Assembly: GCA_023053575.1 (NCBI GenBank)
Contig: JAKZAP010000017.1
Span: 21,995,023 to 22,059,022, forward strand
Direction: 5' to 3'
DNA from: Branchinecta lynchi
Lineage: Eukaryota > Arthropoda > Branchiopoda > Anostraca > Branchinectidae
DNA: 64,000 nucleotides
Position numbers and translations under genes: made by a program. This document shows, piece after piece, positions 1 through 10,984 of this stretch. The notes beneath the pieces were generated by a model. That model did no database searches, was not told where the DNA came from, and saw only the letters and a program-made list of their open reading frames with translations. How positions within the stretch are numbered: the first letter of the stretch is position 1; every line of letters starts with the position of its first letter.

Positions 1-553
1 GCAAAACCAAAATTAAAGTGATCCAGATTAATTTCGTCAACTGCCTATTTTTTAGAATAAAATCCGTTTCGGAAGCATTCCCCGTGTTCCCGTTGTTTCC
101 GTCCGCGTGGAGTGACTCCCACTATCCTCGCCGTTCCCTTCGACTCCTCGCGGAGTCCTCGGGGAATGGCGAGAATACACCTTAAGAAACAACAATTAAG
201 AATAGGGGATTAGACCCAACAAGCCATTTTTATTGTAGAGGCCCCGTTTGTTGTTTCTTCCTTTCGCGTTATGGTAAAAATCATTCAAAAGAGTATTTGT
301 CTTCTGAATCGCTTATTAACTTCATTAGGTAATTGTTACTATTTCTTATATGATAGAGGTTATGGAAAACATATTTTTATGCTTGGTTTAGATGTTTTCG
401 ATGTTAATAAAAGCGAGTGGTATGAACCACATAGCAGGCTAAGGGGTTGGATAGTTCTGTTGGTATGGTATCAGTCGAGGTTGCTCCCTCGACTGTTTTC
501 TTTGCGTCTGGTAGATGTGTTACGATACGATACAAATTTATTAGGTCAAATCG
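1..553. other. Intergenic, no gene recognised
   Basis: I see no supported gene here. A 98-codon open frame at 271-567 has no recognisable motif and runs into the next repeat. The stretch holds a strong hairpin (127-173) and a looser inverted pair, AAGAAACAACA near 183 against TGTTGTTTCTT near 249, which may be remnants of one small inverted-repeat element. Confidence 0.5.
127..173. repeat. Perfectly folded 47-nt hairpin
   Basis: CTCGCC at 127-132 pairs with GGCGAG at 168-173 and TTCCC (134-138) with GGGAA (162-166), with a G-T wobble between. After a small internal loop, GACTCC (142-147) pairs with GGAGTC (152-157) over a TCGC loop. It could be a transcribed structured RNA or a MITE core; nothing flanking settles this. 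Confidence 0.5.
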
Positions 554-556
554 CTA

Positions 557-1086
557 CACTGGAATGAAACTATCCTACCTCCAAATGGGCTCCGATTGAA
601 ACTATCCTACCTCTAAATGCGCTCCGATTGAAACTGTCCTATCTCCAAATGTGCTCCGATTGAAACTATCCTACGTCCAAAAATGGAAAAAATGGTTTAG
701 TAGTCTATCTTGTGCGAAATTGTGTGCTGAATCCGAATTTGCAGTCAGAATTGGCACCACGCCACTAGATGTCTTCCAAATCGTCTTTTCTTTCTTATCC
801 TATGTTGCAAAGTTGCTTTTATCACGCCGTGAAACTGTTCTATGTCCTTATTTGGACTTGGGATTGTTTCAAGCAGTAGATTTTGATGAGCTAAAGGACA
901 TAGGATAGTTTGTTTGGACTTAGGATATTGCCATTCTAAAGTATAATAAAATAATCTTAAACACTTCAAATAGCTCTCCTGAAAAGTAGCTGTTTTGGAC
1001 ATAGGATAGTTTCAATCGGAGCACATTTGGAGGTAGGATAGTTTCAATCGGAGCCCATTTGGACGTAGGATAGTTTCATTCCAGTG
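557..1086. mobile_element. Non-autonomous DNA transposon with tandem-repeat TIRs, TA target site
   Basis: The ends are CACTGGAATGAAACTATCC and its reverse complement, each flanked by TA (555-556 and 1087-1088), the mark of Tc1/mariner-type insertion. Each terminal inverted repeat is built from a 32-bp unit containing CCAAATGGGCTCCGATTGAA. About four units lie on the left (from 565) and two to three in inverted orientation on the right (to 1080). The middle, about 680-990, has no meaningful coding frame. Confidence 0.8.
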
Positions 1087-1258
1087 TAGAGAAATAACAT
1101 GATAGTTAAATAAGACCCTATCAATAAATTATAAAACATAATGTCACTTACTCATTAGAATGCTTTACACAATACTGACGAAAAGAAGATCTATACCGGT
1201 TAGAAGCTGGTGGTTTGCAGGGCTCTAATTTATTTTGATGCCTTGTGTTATATCCAGT

Positions 1259-1859
1259 TCATGCCGGTTCCGGTAGCAAATCACGATGCTTACTTGATTC
1301 CAACATTTTATTCCCGCATATCATAGTAAGCTGGTGACGCCGGACAACAAGGCTTTCTATACCAAGGACCTTTATACCTTCTTCATAATTTGTGTACTCC
1401 TGGCCCAATATCACACGAACAGCTCGCGTTTGCACATTTTCAAGGTCATTGCTTTGTTCCTTACTCAACCCTGGATGCCACACAGGACAAACATATTCTA
1501 AAATACTTAATATATACAGTTTGTAAAAATTTAAAAATGATGGACGACTAAAACCAAAACGCTTTGTAGTTACTAGATTTCTTAGTGCTATATTTGCCTT
1601 CTTAATAATAATATTTACATGATCCGACCATGATATCTTCGAGTTAAAGGTCAAACCTAAAATTCTTCATTTTATTTACAATTGGCACATTTAAATCTCC
1701 TTGACTAGGAATCTCATTTTTTTTAAATGAAACTCTCATAACTGCTGACTTTTTCCTGTTGATTTTGAGCCGTTTTTCTTCGCAGTCTGACTCCAGACGA
1801 CGAATTATCCCATCCGTACTGATGAGGGATTCAAGCTTTTGAAGTATCAACAACGTCAA
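1259..1859 (-). pseudogene. LINE reverse transcriptase C-terminal fragment
   Basis: Two overlapping minus-strand frames carry the C-terminal thumb region of a non-LTR retrotransposon ORF2. Recognisable blocks are KINRKKSAVMRVSF, TFNSKISWSDHVN, FYKLYILSILEYVCPVWHPG, LENVQTRAVRVILGQEY and LGIESLVVRR. The two frames meet near 1650 through a frameshift, and the catalytic part of the RT is missing, so this is a dead 5'-truncated copy. The clade (CR1, L2 or jockey-like) cannot be fixed from this piece. Confidence 0.8.
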
Positions 1860-1913
1860 ATATTCTGCAAACTTGGCTCGGTTTTGTTAGTGTGAGGTCC
1901 ACATCGCTGCACG

Positions 1914-2216
1914 CCCGATGAAAAATTTACCTCAGAATAGTAGTATGAAGTTGTTCGAGAAAGTAGTATGGAGTACTAACTGATGCTACTACGTGCTTCT
2001 ACTTCAACACTACTGTGTTACTGCATTCTACTGCATGCTACTATTAGCAAGACTGGATGCTCTTAGAGCAATACAGGACGCTACTGGATACTACTACTTA
2101 AGATTGGCCCAGTCTGAGGCACATTAAACGATAGTACTGTTTACTATTACATATCACTAGATGTAACTTTTTGTACAACTACCATACAACTACGCCGGCT
2201 GCAAATTTTATTCGGG
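1914..2216. mobile_element. MITE, CCCGATGAAAAATTT family, copy 1
   Basis: Left end CCCGATGAAAAATTT and right end AAATTTTATTCGGG form the inverted repeat. Flanking dinucleotides are CG on both sides, suggesting a 2-bp duplication. The interior is rich in CTACT/AGTAC words and has no coding capacity. Close copies lie at 24007-24310, 28016-28320 and 57101-57394, with a decayed one near 7100-7421. Confidence 0.75.
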
Positions 2217-2519
2217 CGCTCCAGCTGGGATCTGATCGGTACCATGTCTGGTGAACGCCCGGTTCCCGGAACTGAAAAACCCCTTTATCAACAGTCGGTA
2301 CCAACCAGAATAGCTGCGTTCGTTGTCCGGTGACTGATCACCGGTGCTTCTTCTGTACGGATGTTGCGATTAACGAAAGATGCAATTCACATGAAATTGT
2401 CACTAGATGGTGCCGTCTACCCGGCAACGTTTTGGCACAGAGGAAAAACACTCCCTGAGACCAAGCTGATTTCGAAACGAACCTGCAATAAATAACTGAA
2501 GCTCCTACCAACTATAAGT

Positions 2520-2990
2520 ATCCTAGTTGACGATGCAAAACGGACATGTCAGCTACATTTTATTAGACGTATCCGTTTTGCATCTTCAAATATGATTCGC
2601 ATTCAACTTGGGCTGAAGGAATATCTATAAGAATCTTATTTAATTGCCCCAAATAGGATACTGAAAAGTCAGACAAATGTTATCGATAAGTCGACAAAAT
2701 GCAGAATTTGAATTCTTGCGTGTAAAAAGAACCCGATGTGCCACTGAGTCAGGCGACGCCCGACAAAAGCATGCAAAATTTAACTAGTGAACTTTGCACC
2801 GTCAAATATGATTCGCAGTCAGCTTGGGCTGAAGGACTATCTAGGATACTTATAGTTGGTAGAAGCTTATTGATTGCATGTTCCCCAAAGTTGTCTCTGA
2901 CCTTCGATAGCCTAACGAAGACCCTTGCCAAGAAGGGCCGTAATATCTCTGCCAAAGCATCGTAGCTGAAGTTTTCGTTATATGTTTATG
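2520..2990 (+). repeat. Decayed hammerhead-ribozyme repeat fragments
   Basis: Two pieces of the hammerhead repeat family lie here. Around 2525-2630 are the tail words of that family (CAAAACGGA, then CAACTTGGGCTGAAGGA). At 2912-2951 a hammerhead-like core survives, but CTGACGA has become CTAACGA and GAAA has become GTAA, and the stem I bases no longer pair. Stem II with CTTGCCAAGAAGGGCC is preserved. It should be inactive. Confidence 0.6.
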
Positions 2991-3596
2991 AGACAGGAAG
3001 ATGCCATCTTCGCGTTCAACTCGAGTAGCGTCGTTGAACCAGAGACAACCGGCTGGATGGTGACGAAACCCATCGAGCTTTTGATATATATATGGCCATT
3101 GAGCTAGATGGCATTGACGCAAAACGGTAATGGGGCGTAATATTTAGCAGAGCAATCCGCAAGAAAACTTCAAAGCCTATAGGTGGGTAAGTAATTTATT
3201 TGTAACTCGCCATTTTTTAAAAGTGGATCAAATGAAAGAATATAAATAAAACATAAAAAAGACACTAATTTTCAATCTTCTGACAGGAAGCAGTGGATAA
3301 CGTCGTGCGCTGGTTTGACTCTGTTGTCCAAGAGTTTTGAAAGCGCCGAGGAAACATCCAAGAGGGTAACACTTGCATCTTGAATTTTGAGCTTCTCCGT
3401 CAATGTATGGTTATGAAACAACTTCGACAGGTAGAGCACGGCGTAAAATAACACGATCTCATCTTTTTGATCTCCTTTCGCAGAACATGAGTGACACCAG
3501 AACAAAATAGTATAGAAGGATAGCAGAAAGTGCTGTACAAATTTTCCAAAGCTTTATGATTATAGCATCCCCGGTTGGAGACGATGCGCCCATAAT
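2991..3596. other. Intergenic, nothing recognised
   Basis: Short open frames at 2850-3122 and 3272-3505 on the minus strand show no known motif, and no splice pattern links them to a gene. Confidence 0.4.
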
Positions 3597-3892
3597 GAGC
3601 GTGTTCACAGCCTAATAACAGTAGTAACTATTAGTTATTATTTTCGTTCCAACCTCATGAAAAGTTACTACGCTGACCGTTCCGACCTTCTCGAAATAGT
3701 AACTATTTGCTTACCATGCTCGGGAGCCTAGAAAGCGTGGTAACTACGCATCTCTGCAACGTGATTGGCCGGATTCTCCCGTGGCATGATGTTCTGCTGT
3801 GAAATAGAAAAATCGTTCCAGCCTTGAGGGCAATAAGCCAGAATTCGTGACGTCAAGCGTAGTAACTACGGTAAGTAGGATGGAACACGCTC
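3597..3892. mobile_element. MITE, GAGCGTGTTC family, copy 1
   Basis: Ends are GAGCGTGTTC (3597) and GAACACGCTC (to 3892), flanked by AAT on both sides. Internally GTAGTAACTA-type words recur in both orientations. Related copies are at 38331-38800 and 43627-43910. Confidence 0.75.
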
Positions 3893-4576
3893 AATGTGCT
3901 TCAAGAACCAACGACCAAGGCAGGAATGTTAATTGTGTATTTTTGTGTCTTTAAATATAGTCCAATGAAACTGAGAAAAAACTTTAACATATATGTAAAT
4001 GTAAGCAAACGTCCCATGGGAACCTAACAGCTGGAGGCATTTCTAATAGTTGGTGTTTGAGACTTTTTTTATCCCCAAGTTTTTTTTCTCTTGTCTACTA
4101 CTTTGAAAACTTGGAAGTATTTCACGGTGATCAACAGATTCATCCCAAAATTCATCAAGAGCTGTTGTCTTCGCTGGCTCAGTATCATCAGATTCAGTTT
4201 TGAAAGACTTGTATTGTAGTCAGTGTGCGAGGGTCCAAGAATAATTTTGCACGCGTTTTTGTATTGATTCAGTTTTGTCACTCTGCTCAATAGTTAGAGA
4301 TGCATGCAAGCGTACTCGGTTACAGGCCGGAGGTAAGTCTTGTAACAGCTTAGGAGTGACTCAATTGAGAGTCCAAATCGTCGTAAGTAGCTAAAGGCGT
4401 TCAAGAGAGCGCAGCCTTTGCCTGTTATGTAATCCACATGGCTACACCAGCGTAAATCGTCAGTAAACGTGACACCTAGGATTCTGACGGATTTACTCGA
4501 TGACAGATGGTCTTCCTCGATTGGTGGTACTTCGCGTTTCAGAAAACTGACGCGGAGGGTGGTGCTCTTTTCATGG

Positions 4577-5687
4577 GTTGTCGACAAAACGTCCCCATTC
4601 GAAACGTCCCCCGACGAAACGTCCCCGTGACAAAACGTCCCCACGACAAAACGTCCTTGTGACAAAACGTACCAATCAAAACGTCCCCTGGCGACACGTC
4701 CCCGCGGCTATAGATTTTTTTTTCATCGCTGAGGGATAGCTAGGCCTATGAGACTACTAATTGCGTCATCAGTTCAGGCAAAAAATATTATTGGAATTTA
4801 AACTTTTGAAAACCACGATGGGTTGGATTTAATTCAGCATCTAACCGATAGTCAAGAAACAAACCAAAGTACTGCTCTCGGCTATAGCCATTTCTTAAAG
4901 AAAGTGCAAGGTTTAGTACTTTGCCAGTTTTCGTTTTATCTTTTATTTAAATGGTTTGTTTTGTATGTTAGTTTTATTAAAGCTTTTATTAAAGGATCAA
5001 ACTGTCTAACCTAGATTTACTTGTCTCTCTACCTAACTAATTGATAACTAATCTAAATATGCTTTGAGCCAAGCTGACTTTGAAACATTTATTCAAACAA
5101 TGTTTACAACGGATACGTCAGCTATTATTCTTCATCAGCGATATTTCGGCCCTTCTTGGCAAGAACTATCAAAGATTAACAAAAGATAAAGAACAATAAA
5201 AGATAACTAATCGTTCATCCGCTTTTGTTTCCTCGCTTCCCACATCATTTTTATCCAGCGTAACGGCACTACACTTATTTTTGCATTTTCCTTGTTTGGC
5301 TCTCTTTGAGCCACAGCGGGCTTCCCCTTTCTCTGAGGAGCCTAGTGTTGCTCCTCAGATTGTGCATGTTGCTTCAAACGACTTAGAACTGATCAGTTAC
5401 GAGTCAACTGCAAGGCATATTTACACTACATACTTTAACTGAAAAAATACATTTATGAAGCAACCGGTTCTATGTCCGATCTTTCCCGCTAAAAAGGAAT
5501 GTTTCCACATCTGTAATGCACAATCTGAAGTTGTTTTACCTCGATCATGCAACTTAAAAATCTATGCTTGGGGACGTTTCGCCACGGGGACGTTTTGTCA
5601 TGGGGACGTTTTGTCACGGGGACGTTTTGTCATGGAGACGTTTTGTCACGGGGACGTTTTGTCATGGGGACGTGTCGTCGGTAAGCC
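4577..5687. mobile_element. DNA transposon with 16-bp tandem repeats in its TIRs, inserted in the LINE
   Basis: The 10-bp duplication CTTTTCATGG lies at 4567-4576 and 5688-5697. Both termini are arrays of a 16-bp unit, GGGGACGTTTTGTCAC on the right (about 5570-5680) and its reverse complement on the left (about 4582-4705), giving inverted repeats over 100 bp long. The 10-bp duplication and long TIRs resemble Mutator/MULE-type elements. No transposase is present, so it is non-autonomous. The interior contains a hammerhead-repeat fragment (5060-5173). Confidence 0.8.
5060..5173 (-). repeat. Half copy of the hammerhead-ribozyme repeat
   Basis: On the minus strand the right half of the family is present: CTTGCCAAGAAGGGCCGAAA, TATC, GCTGATGAAGAAT, and on to the tail ending TTGGCTCAAAG. 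The CTGANGA half of the core is missing because the copy breaks just inside stem II, so it cannot cleave. Confidence 0.7.
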
Positions 5688-7099
5688 CTTTTCATGGCTG
5701 ATACCAGGTTTGAACTGATCAGATTGTGACCTTAGCTCGTCAAGGACCCGTTTGACAGGATTCGATGTCGGAGAGTTTGATAGAAGCCTCATTACAGAAA
5801 GTGAGAGGTCGAAATTGTATCGATACTGAAAACCGACCATCAACCTGTTTGTGACCATTAAGAAAGCCATCGGTCCAAATTTCGTTCCTTGAGGAGCTCC
5901 ACATGTAATCGCTAGAAGTTCAGACACTTCCCCGTCCTGAAGCCGCACAGACTGCCGCCTCTCAGAAAGGAAACTTGCCAACATCCGGATTAGAAACTTT
6001 GTAGCTCCCATTGTCTGCTTCGGTAGTGATTGTGAGATGGTCGAGGTAGTCGAAGGCTTTGATGAAGTCAGCTATGATGCAGTCTATGAAAGCTCCATCA
6101 TTCTCCAGGTGGGCAAGTATGTCATGCAGAAACTTTACAAGGTAATGGACTGTGCTGAATCCGGGACCGAATCCGTATTGTCTAGGGTCAATTTTAGTTC
6201 CAATCTGTTCGCGCAACCACTTAAAGATAAAACTCTCAAAGATGTTTGAGAAAACCGACGTAACAGATATGGGCCTTAGGTCATTGGCTGACTTTGGAAA
6301 CTGTTTTTGGGGGATTGGCGTTATCGTAGCAGTTTTCAGTCTTCTAGGAAATTTGCCCTCGACCAAGCATTGGTTGATCACAGCTGTAAATGGTGCTGCA
6401 ATGTCATCGGCACACACCTTTACTAGTTTGGCTGGGACTTCTCCGGGGAGTGAAGCTTTTCGATCGTCAAGCTTCGATAGTGCTCCGAAAACTTCGCCAA
6501 TTTCCACGACTGGGATTTCAGAAACGGGTGGGAGGTCAGGCAAACGCTGAAGGCCAGGATGCTTTCGGCAAATAGTTGCAAAATGCAGGTTGATGGTGTC
6601 AGCCGATATTTTTTCTCCTCCTTCATCCCTTAGAACCAGTATCTTCTTCTCTTTGCCCATCAGCTGCTTGACCGCACCGTGGAATTTACAGGTTCAGTTT
6701 TTTCTAGTTTTTTAAGTGCAACAGAACCATATTGATTTCTTACTTTTTTTTGTTTCTTAATAATAAGGTTCTTTAGCTGTTTTGCTTTTTTTATATGAGT
6801 CATTTCTTTCCTGAATCAAGGACTTGATCTCGTCGCTTATCCATGGCTTAAGGTTTGGAGTCACAAACTTAGTTTTCAGTGGAAAATAAGCTTGAAACAT
6901 CAAATTTAACTGATCTCAGAACTGGTCTGTCTCAGTTTCTCAATCTGCAGATTTATATGGCTGCGTCCAGTTAAAAGAGAACAATGCGGACCTGAAGTCT
7001 ATTACGGCAGTTTCAGTGTAAGAACGAAATTATATATATTTTTCTTTTCAGGAACTGGCATGAACGACTTTGGTCTCTAAAGAACCATTAGGTGATCAC

Positions 7100-7421
7100 T
7101 CATGAAGCGATGGGTAACTAGATTGTCTTATTCCAGACCTTCTTGGTTAAACTTTGAGATTAACCCAGTCGGAGGCATGTTAAATCGAAGTATTCCATAC
7201 CACTACATATCATGAATAGCATTTCGGAAAGGGTTATAGCAAAGGTGTGGGAATTTATCGACGGAGCGCTGAAGCTAAGAGCAACCAAGCTTAGTAGTGA
7301 GGCTTCATAGCCGTAGGAAAATATTGTTGTTGTCTTCTCTTGTAATGTGTATTATTGTTCTGTTATATTATTATCAATACATGCAACTTTTTCGTACAAC
7401 TACACAGTCAAACGATTTTGT
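7100..7421. repeat. Decayed MITE, CCCGATGAAAAATTT family
   Basis: The words CAGTCGGAGGCATGTTAAAT and ATACATGCAACTTTTTCGTAC, and an end resembling TTTTGTATCGGG near 7421, match the family. About 140 bp of unrelated sequence interrupts the middle and the left end is not clear. Confidence 0.5.
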
Positions 7422-7790
7422 ATCGGGCTAAGAAAGTACCAGACACATCCCGACTCTTTTAGACGCTAGTGTCCCCCAAAAGGCTTTGACGAGAAACAAG
7501 GAGCAAATCGCATAACCGGTCATTCTGACTAATGAGCTCCTTGGAAGCACGAAACGGAAGCCCAATACACTAATACAGGCAAATGCAAAAATCAGTGTAG
7601 TGCCGTAAGGGTGGATAAAAATGACGGTCGAAGTTGGAAATCCAAAGATTCACAGATACTCCAAACTGATCTTTACAAAATTGAACTCTAGATGCAAGTG
7701 TGGCTGATGGAAGTCAACGTCGAGATAAGTCACCATCTTCGCCCGGAACCCTCTCACTTTAAAAACTTTCTATACTTTCAACAGCCATAC
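7422..7790. other. Intergenic, nothing recognised
   Basis: No coding frame, inverted repeat or tandem array that I can support. Confidence 0.4.
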
Positions 7791-7794
7791 AATA

Positions 7795-8520
7795 CCCGAA
7801 TGTATGACCCAACGGGATCTAGGGGTCCTGATCGACGGGGATCTGCATTTTCTCTCAATATTACAACCTTACCATGAGAAAGTGTAATAGAATCCTTTGT
7901 GTAATTCGAAGAAACTTTACATTTAAGCAGGATGGTTTGTTCTCACTTCTTTTCAAGTCGATGGTTCGCCCGATCGTTGAATGTGGCCACACCACAGTGA
8001 GGCCATACTACAATATTGTGACATTGTGGCTTATGAAAAAATACAACGGAGAGCTACGAAGTTCGTACCAGATCTGCGCGATCTTCCCTACCAAGTGAGA
8101 TAGCCAAGTTGTGCCTTCCCTCTGTTGCATACAGATTTTTTAGAGGAGACCTGATTGAAACAATACACATTAATCAATGGAAGATATGACAATTTTGAAG
8201 TGACTGATTTAGTAAGATTCAGGATTAACCGTCATCATCGGGGGCAAGCGTACAAGCTTGCAAAATCAAGATTCCACAAGGACGTTTTTAAGTATGCAAC
8301 AGAATTGTTGATCCATGGAACAGCCTTACCGAAGATGCGGTTAATGCTGAATCGATCGATAATTTCAAGCGCATTGTTGATGGCGTTTTTAACTCTGATC
8401 AGTTCGACTACTCAAAATCTTAAGAGTTATTTAGAGGCGAAAGCCTTTTCTCTTGCTTTGTATTCTTATTATTAAATCTCAGAAAGAAGAATGTATGGAC
8501 CTATTAGGTTCGTAGAGTAA
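7795..8520 (+). pseudogene. LINE RT C-terminal fragment, multiple frameshifts
   Basis: Reading across frames gives TQRDLGVLIDGDLHFLSIL, then VNRILCVIRRNFTFKQDGLF, FKSMVRPIVECGH, later LCLPSVAYRFLRGDLIET and finally WNSLTEDAVNAESIDNFKRI. This is the usual end of a CR1/L2-like ORF2. At least three frame changes and internal stops make it non-functional. Frame-by-frame open stretches such as 7874-8098 and 8155-8475 are only pieces of it. Confidence 0.8.
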
Positions 8521-8924
8521 ATCAAGGATAGAAGCCCTTTAAAGAATAACTCTCCCTCGGCACTACGGTTCGATTCTGGATTCGGCAATCCGTCTTTTCT
8601 CCCAAATATTTTCAGAGATGAACGAATATCCGGACTCGGATTCGAACCGAGGATTCGTTTTTATGGCACTTGAGCATACTCAAGTGCCATATAGCGATCG
8701 TAATTTCTGTCGGTCTGTCTGTCGCTCTGTCGGTCTGTCCAGGTTTTGCTAGTTTGGGCACTTCCACACAAGCTATGACGATGAAACTTCACAGGCATAT
8801 CAGGGACCCGACCAGATCAACTTACAAATAATCACTTTCCCAATCGAACTTTCCCCTGGTCCGTGAGTCCGGAAACTATAAAGTAAAACGGGAGCAAAAA
8901 GTAAAACGGGAGTAAAACAAAGCA

Positions 8925-8998
8925 CTGGCCGAACGGTGGATCGAATCAGGAACCTTTGGGTTGCCAGTCCAGTATTCTACCACTGAGCCATGCGACGA
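8925..8998 (-). repeat. tRNA-like SINE head
   Basis: On the minus strand an A box TGGCTCAGTGG (8990-8980) and a B box-like GATTCGATCC (8947-8938) stand at tRNA spacing around CTGGCAA, an anticodon-loop-like septamer. The stems are imperfect, and the sequence runs on (minus strand, towards 8880) into ACTCCCGTTTTACTTTTTGC repeats. This is a tRNA-derived SINE rather than a working tRNA. A-box-only relatives sit at about 9215-9255 and 11200-11240. Confidence 0.55.
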
Positions 8999-10343
8999 TG
9001 TATCACAATAATTACGGTTTAAAGATGTTCAGTCCAAGTCAAACAAATCTAGTGAAACGCTTGGCAGGAATATCAGCGAACCGACCAGATTAACTTGGGA
9101 TATAATCATATTCCGGATCCGATCATAGTGGGGGGAGTGGAGGGATGGGAAATCCGGAAACTATTAACATGCATAACTTTGGAAAGGGTAATCAGACATA
9201 CGTGAAACTTGACCTTTGTGTTGCCAGTCCAGTTTTCTACCACTGAGCCATGCCATGATCTATAAACAAGACCAAAGGTTTCGATGGGATCCCAAAATTC
9301 AATATCTGATCCAGACAACAGGGTCTTGTCTTAGCCAGATCCAGTCTTCGCCAGACTCCTTGAACATTTTTACAATTAAAATTCAGAAACAGATTAAGGC
9401 AAAATAGCTAATCACCTGAGAAAACCAAGTTCAGATTTGGATTCAGCATGTGTGTTTACCCCTATCATATCTGTTTTGACGAAAACTTCCTGCCACTTCT
9501 GCTAATTTCCCGGTTCCGGCCGAACTCCAGAACTACTTGTCCGGCGAAAAAAGAAAGCTCAAACACGAAATCAGGGTATCTTCTTTCCCCAGTAATGAAC
9601 ATCTAATCAACTTCAAATAGAAATTTAGCTTATAACAAATTTTCCGATTCCAGCCGGATTCCGGTCGAACTATATGTCCGGGTAAAATATGATTGTCATA
9701 CAGGGACTCAGCATCTCTTCTTACCCCTAAATCGCTTATCTAATCAACTAGAAATAAAACTTTGACTTCCAACAGTTTTCCGGTTTTGGCCGGATTCCGG
9801 ACGAACTACATGTCCGGGTAGAAACTTGTTTTCACATAAGTGTTCAGCATGTCTTCTTGCCCTAAATCGAACATCTAATCAACTCCAAATAAAACTTTTG
9901 ATTTTGACAAACTTTCCGGTTTGGGCCGGATTCCGGTCGAAATACTTGTCCGTCGAGAAAGTAGTTTTCACCATCGTCTTCAGCATGTCTTCCTACCTCT
10001 AAATCGAACATTTAATCAACTTCAAATAAAACTTTTACTTTCAACAAACTTTCCGGTTTGGGCCGGATTCCGGGAGAAATACTTGTCCGTCGAGAAAATA
10101 GTTTTCACCATCGTCTTCAGCATGTCTTCCTACCCCTAAATCGAACATCTAATCAATTTCAAATAAAACTTTTACTTTCAACAAACTTTCCGGTTTGAGC
10201 CGGATTCCGGGGGAAATACTTGACCGTCGAGAAAATAATTTTCACCATCGTCTTCAGCATGTCTTCCTACCCCTAAATCGAACATCTAATCAACTTTTAT
10301 TCAAACAATGTTTACAACGGATACGTCAGCTCTGATTTTTCAT

Positions 10344-10387
10344 CAGCGATATTTCGGCCCTTCTTGGCAAGGGTCCTCGTCAGGCTG
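10344..10387 (-). ncRNA. Hammerhead ribozyme motif (type I, short stem III)
   Basis: Minus strand: CAGC (stem I), CTGACGA, stem II GGACCCTT/AAGGGCC with a bulged A and loop GCCAAG, GAAA, TATC, GCTG (stem I). Both conserved cores are intact. The cleavage triplet is AUC, and the predicted cut falls between 10348 and 10347. Stem III is only an AT/AT pair, as in minimal metazoan hammerheads, which often act as dimers. Confidence 0.75.
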
Positions 10388-10425
10388 TCAGTCTTCTTGA
10401 CTGACAAGAAGTCCAAGAAGACTGA

Positions 10426-10469
10426 CAGCCTGACGAGGACCCTTGCCAAGAAGGGCCGAAATATCGCTG
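10426..10469 (+). ncRNA. Hammerhead ribozyme motif (type I, short stem III)
   Basis: Plus-strand partner in the same palindrome: CAGC 10426-10429, CTGACGA 10430-10436, stem II to 10457, GAAA 10458-10461, TATC 10462-10465, GCTG 10466-10469. Core and stems are identical to the minus-strand copy. Predicted cleavage is after 10465. A full-length transcript of either strand would also fold as one long hairpin, which would compete with the ribozyme fold. Confidence 0.75.
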
Positions 10470-10984
10470 ATGAAAAATCAGAGCTGATGTATCCGTTGTA
10501 AACATTGTTTGAATAAATGTTTCAAAGTCAGCTTGGGCTCAAAGAATATTTATCTAATCAACTTCAAATAAAACTTTTACTTTCAACAAACTTTCCGGTT
10601 TTGGCCAGATTCCGGGCGAACTACTTGTCCGATGACAAAATGGTTTTCATCATCGTGTTCAGCATGTCTTCTTACCCCATAATCGACTATCACATTAGCT
10701 GTTTCAAAACATTTTGTTTGTCCCTTAATTTGAATCCCCTCCCCCACCCCTAAATGTAGAGCTACAAAGCCCATCTACGAACTTGACTGGTCCGACGACC
10801 CAACGAACCCTCACACCAGGTTTCATCAAAATATCTCATTCCCTTCGAGAGTTATCGTGCTTACAGACAGACGGACAGACGGACGGACGGACGGACGGAC
10901 GGATGGACGGACGGACAGACGGACCACTTTTGCGATGTCACAGGTATCCCTCCACTTACGTTTTGGGATCCCAAAAAGTGAATG

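Larger units (their letters stand above)
4021..6900 (-). pseudogene. Broken LINE (endonuclease-RT linker to RT C-terminus)
   Basis: Read on the minus strand from about 6900: TPNLKPWISDEIKSLIQER (linker region), then 6660-5962 with LRPISVTSVFSNIFESFI, ADFIKAFDYLDH and RQYGFGPGFST. Next, 6011-5646 has CGAPQGTKFGPMAFL (an RT motif). After an inserted element, 4665-4069 carries LRVSFLKREVPP, ILGVTFTDDLRWCSHVDYI and SCYKTYLRPVTEYA. Frameshifts, stops and a damaged YxDD block (YRYNFDLSL, where YVDDLSL would be expected) show it is dead. The transposon at 4577-5687 splits the ORF, duplicating a short stretch read as HEK. Confidence 0.85.
10297..10551. mobile_element. Head-to-head hammerhead-ribozyme repeat, copy H1
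   Basis: A near-perfect palindrome starts TTATTCAAACAATG and ends GGGCTCAAAGAATATTT. It is flanked by ATCTAATCAACTT at 10284-10296 and 10552-10564, which reads as a target-site duplication of up to 13 bp. The left arm is the reverse complement of the right but stops about 40 bp short of the right tail, so the element is an inverted partial unit joined to a full unit. Each arm carries one hammerhead. No coding frame. Penelope-like elements and retrozymes are the known carriers of such ribozymes. Confidence 0.75.
9267..10977 (-). mobile_element. Helentron-like element, family A (copy A1)
   Basis: On the minus strand it opens with TTTTTGGGATCCCAAAACG, continues with GTAAGTGGAGGGATACC, a (GTCY)n tract (10862-10922) and AACTCTCGAAGGGAATGAG, then a tandem array with a period of about 137 bp (CCGGATTCCGG at 9652, 9790, 9926, 10063 and 10201). 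It closes with TGGGATCCCATCG and CCTTTGGTCTTG. Both ends carry TGGGATCCCA. A hammerhead palindrome (10297-10551) is nested. No protein is encoded. Tandemly repeated flanking DNA supplies an empty site at 11242-11260. Confidence 0.7.

Noticed and set aside
3950..6900. A functional LINE
   Set aside because: The RT active-site region is damaged, there are several frameshifts, and a transposon sits in the ORF.
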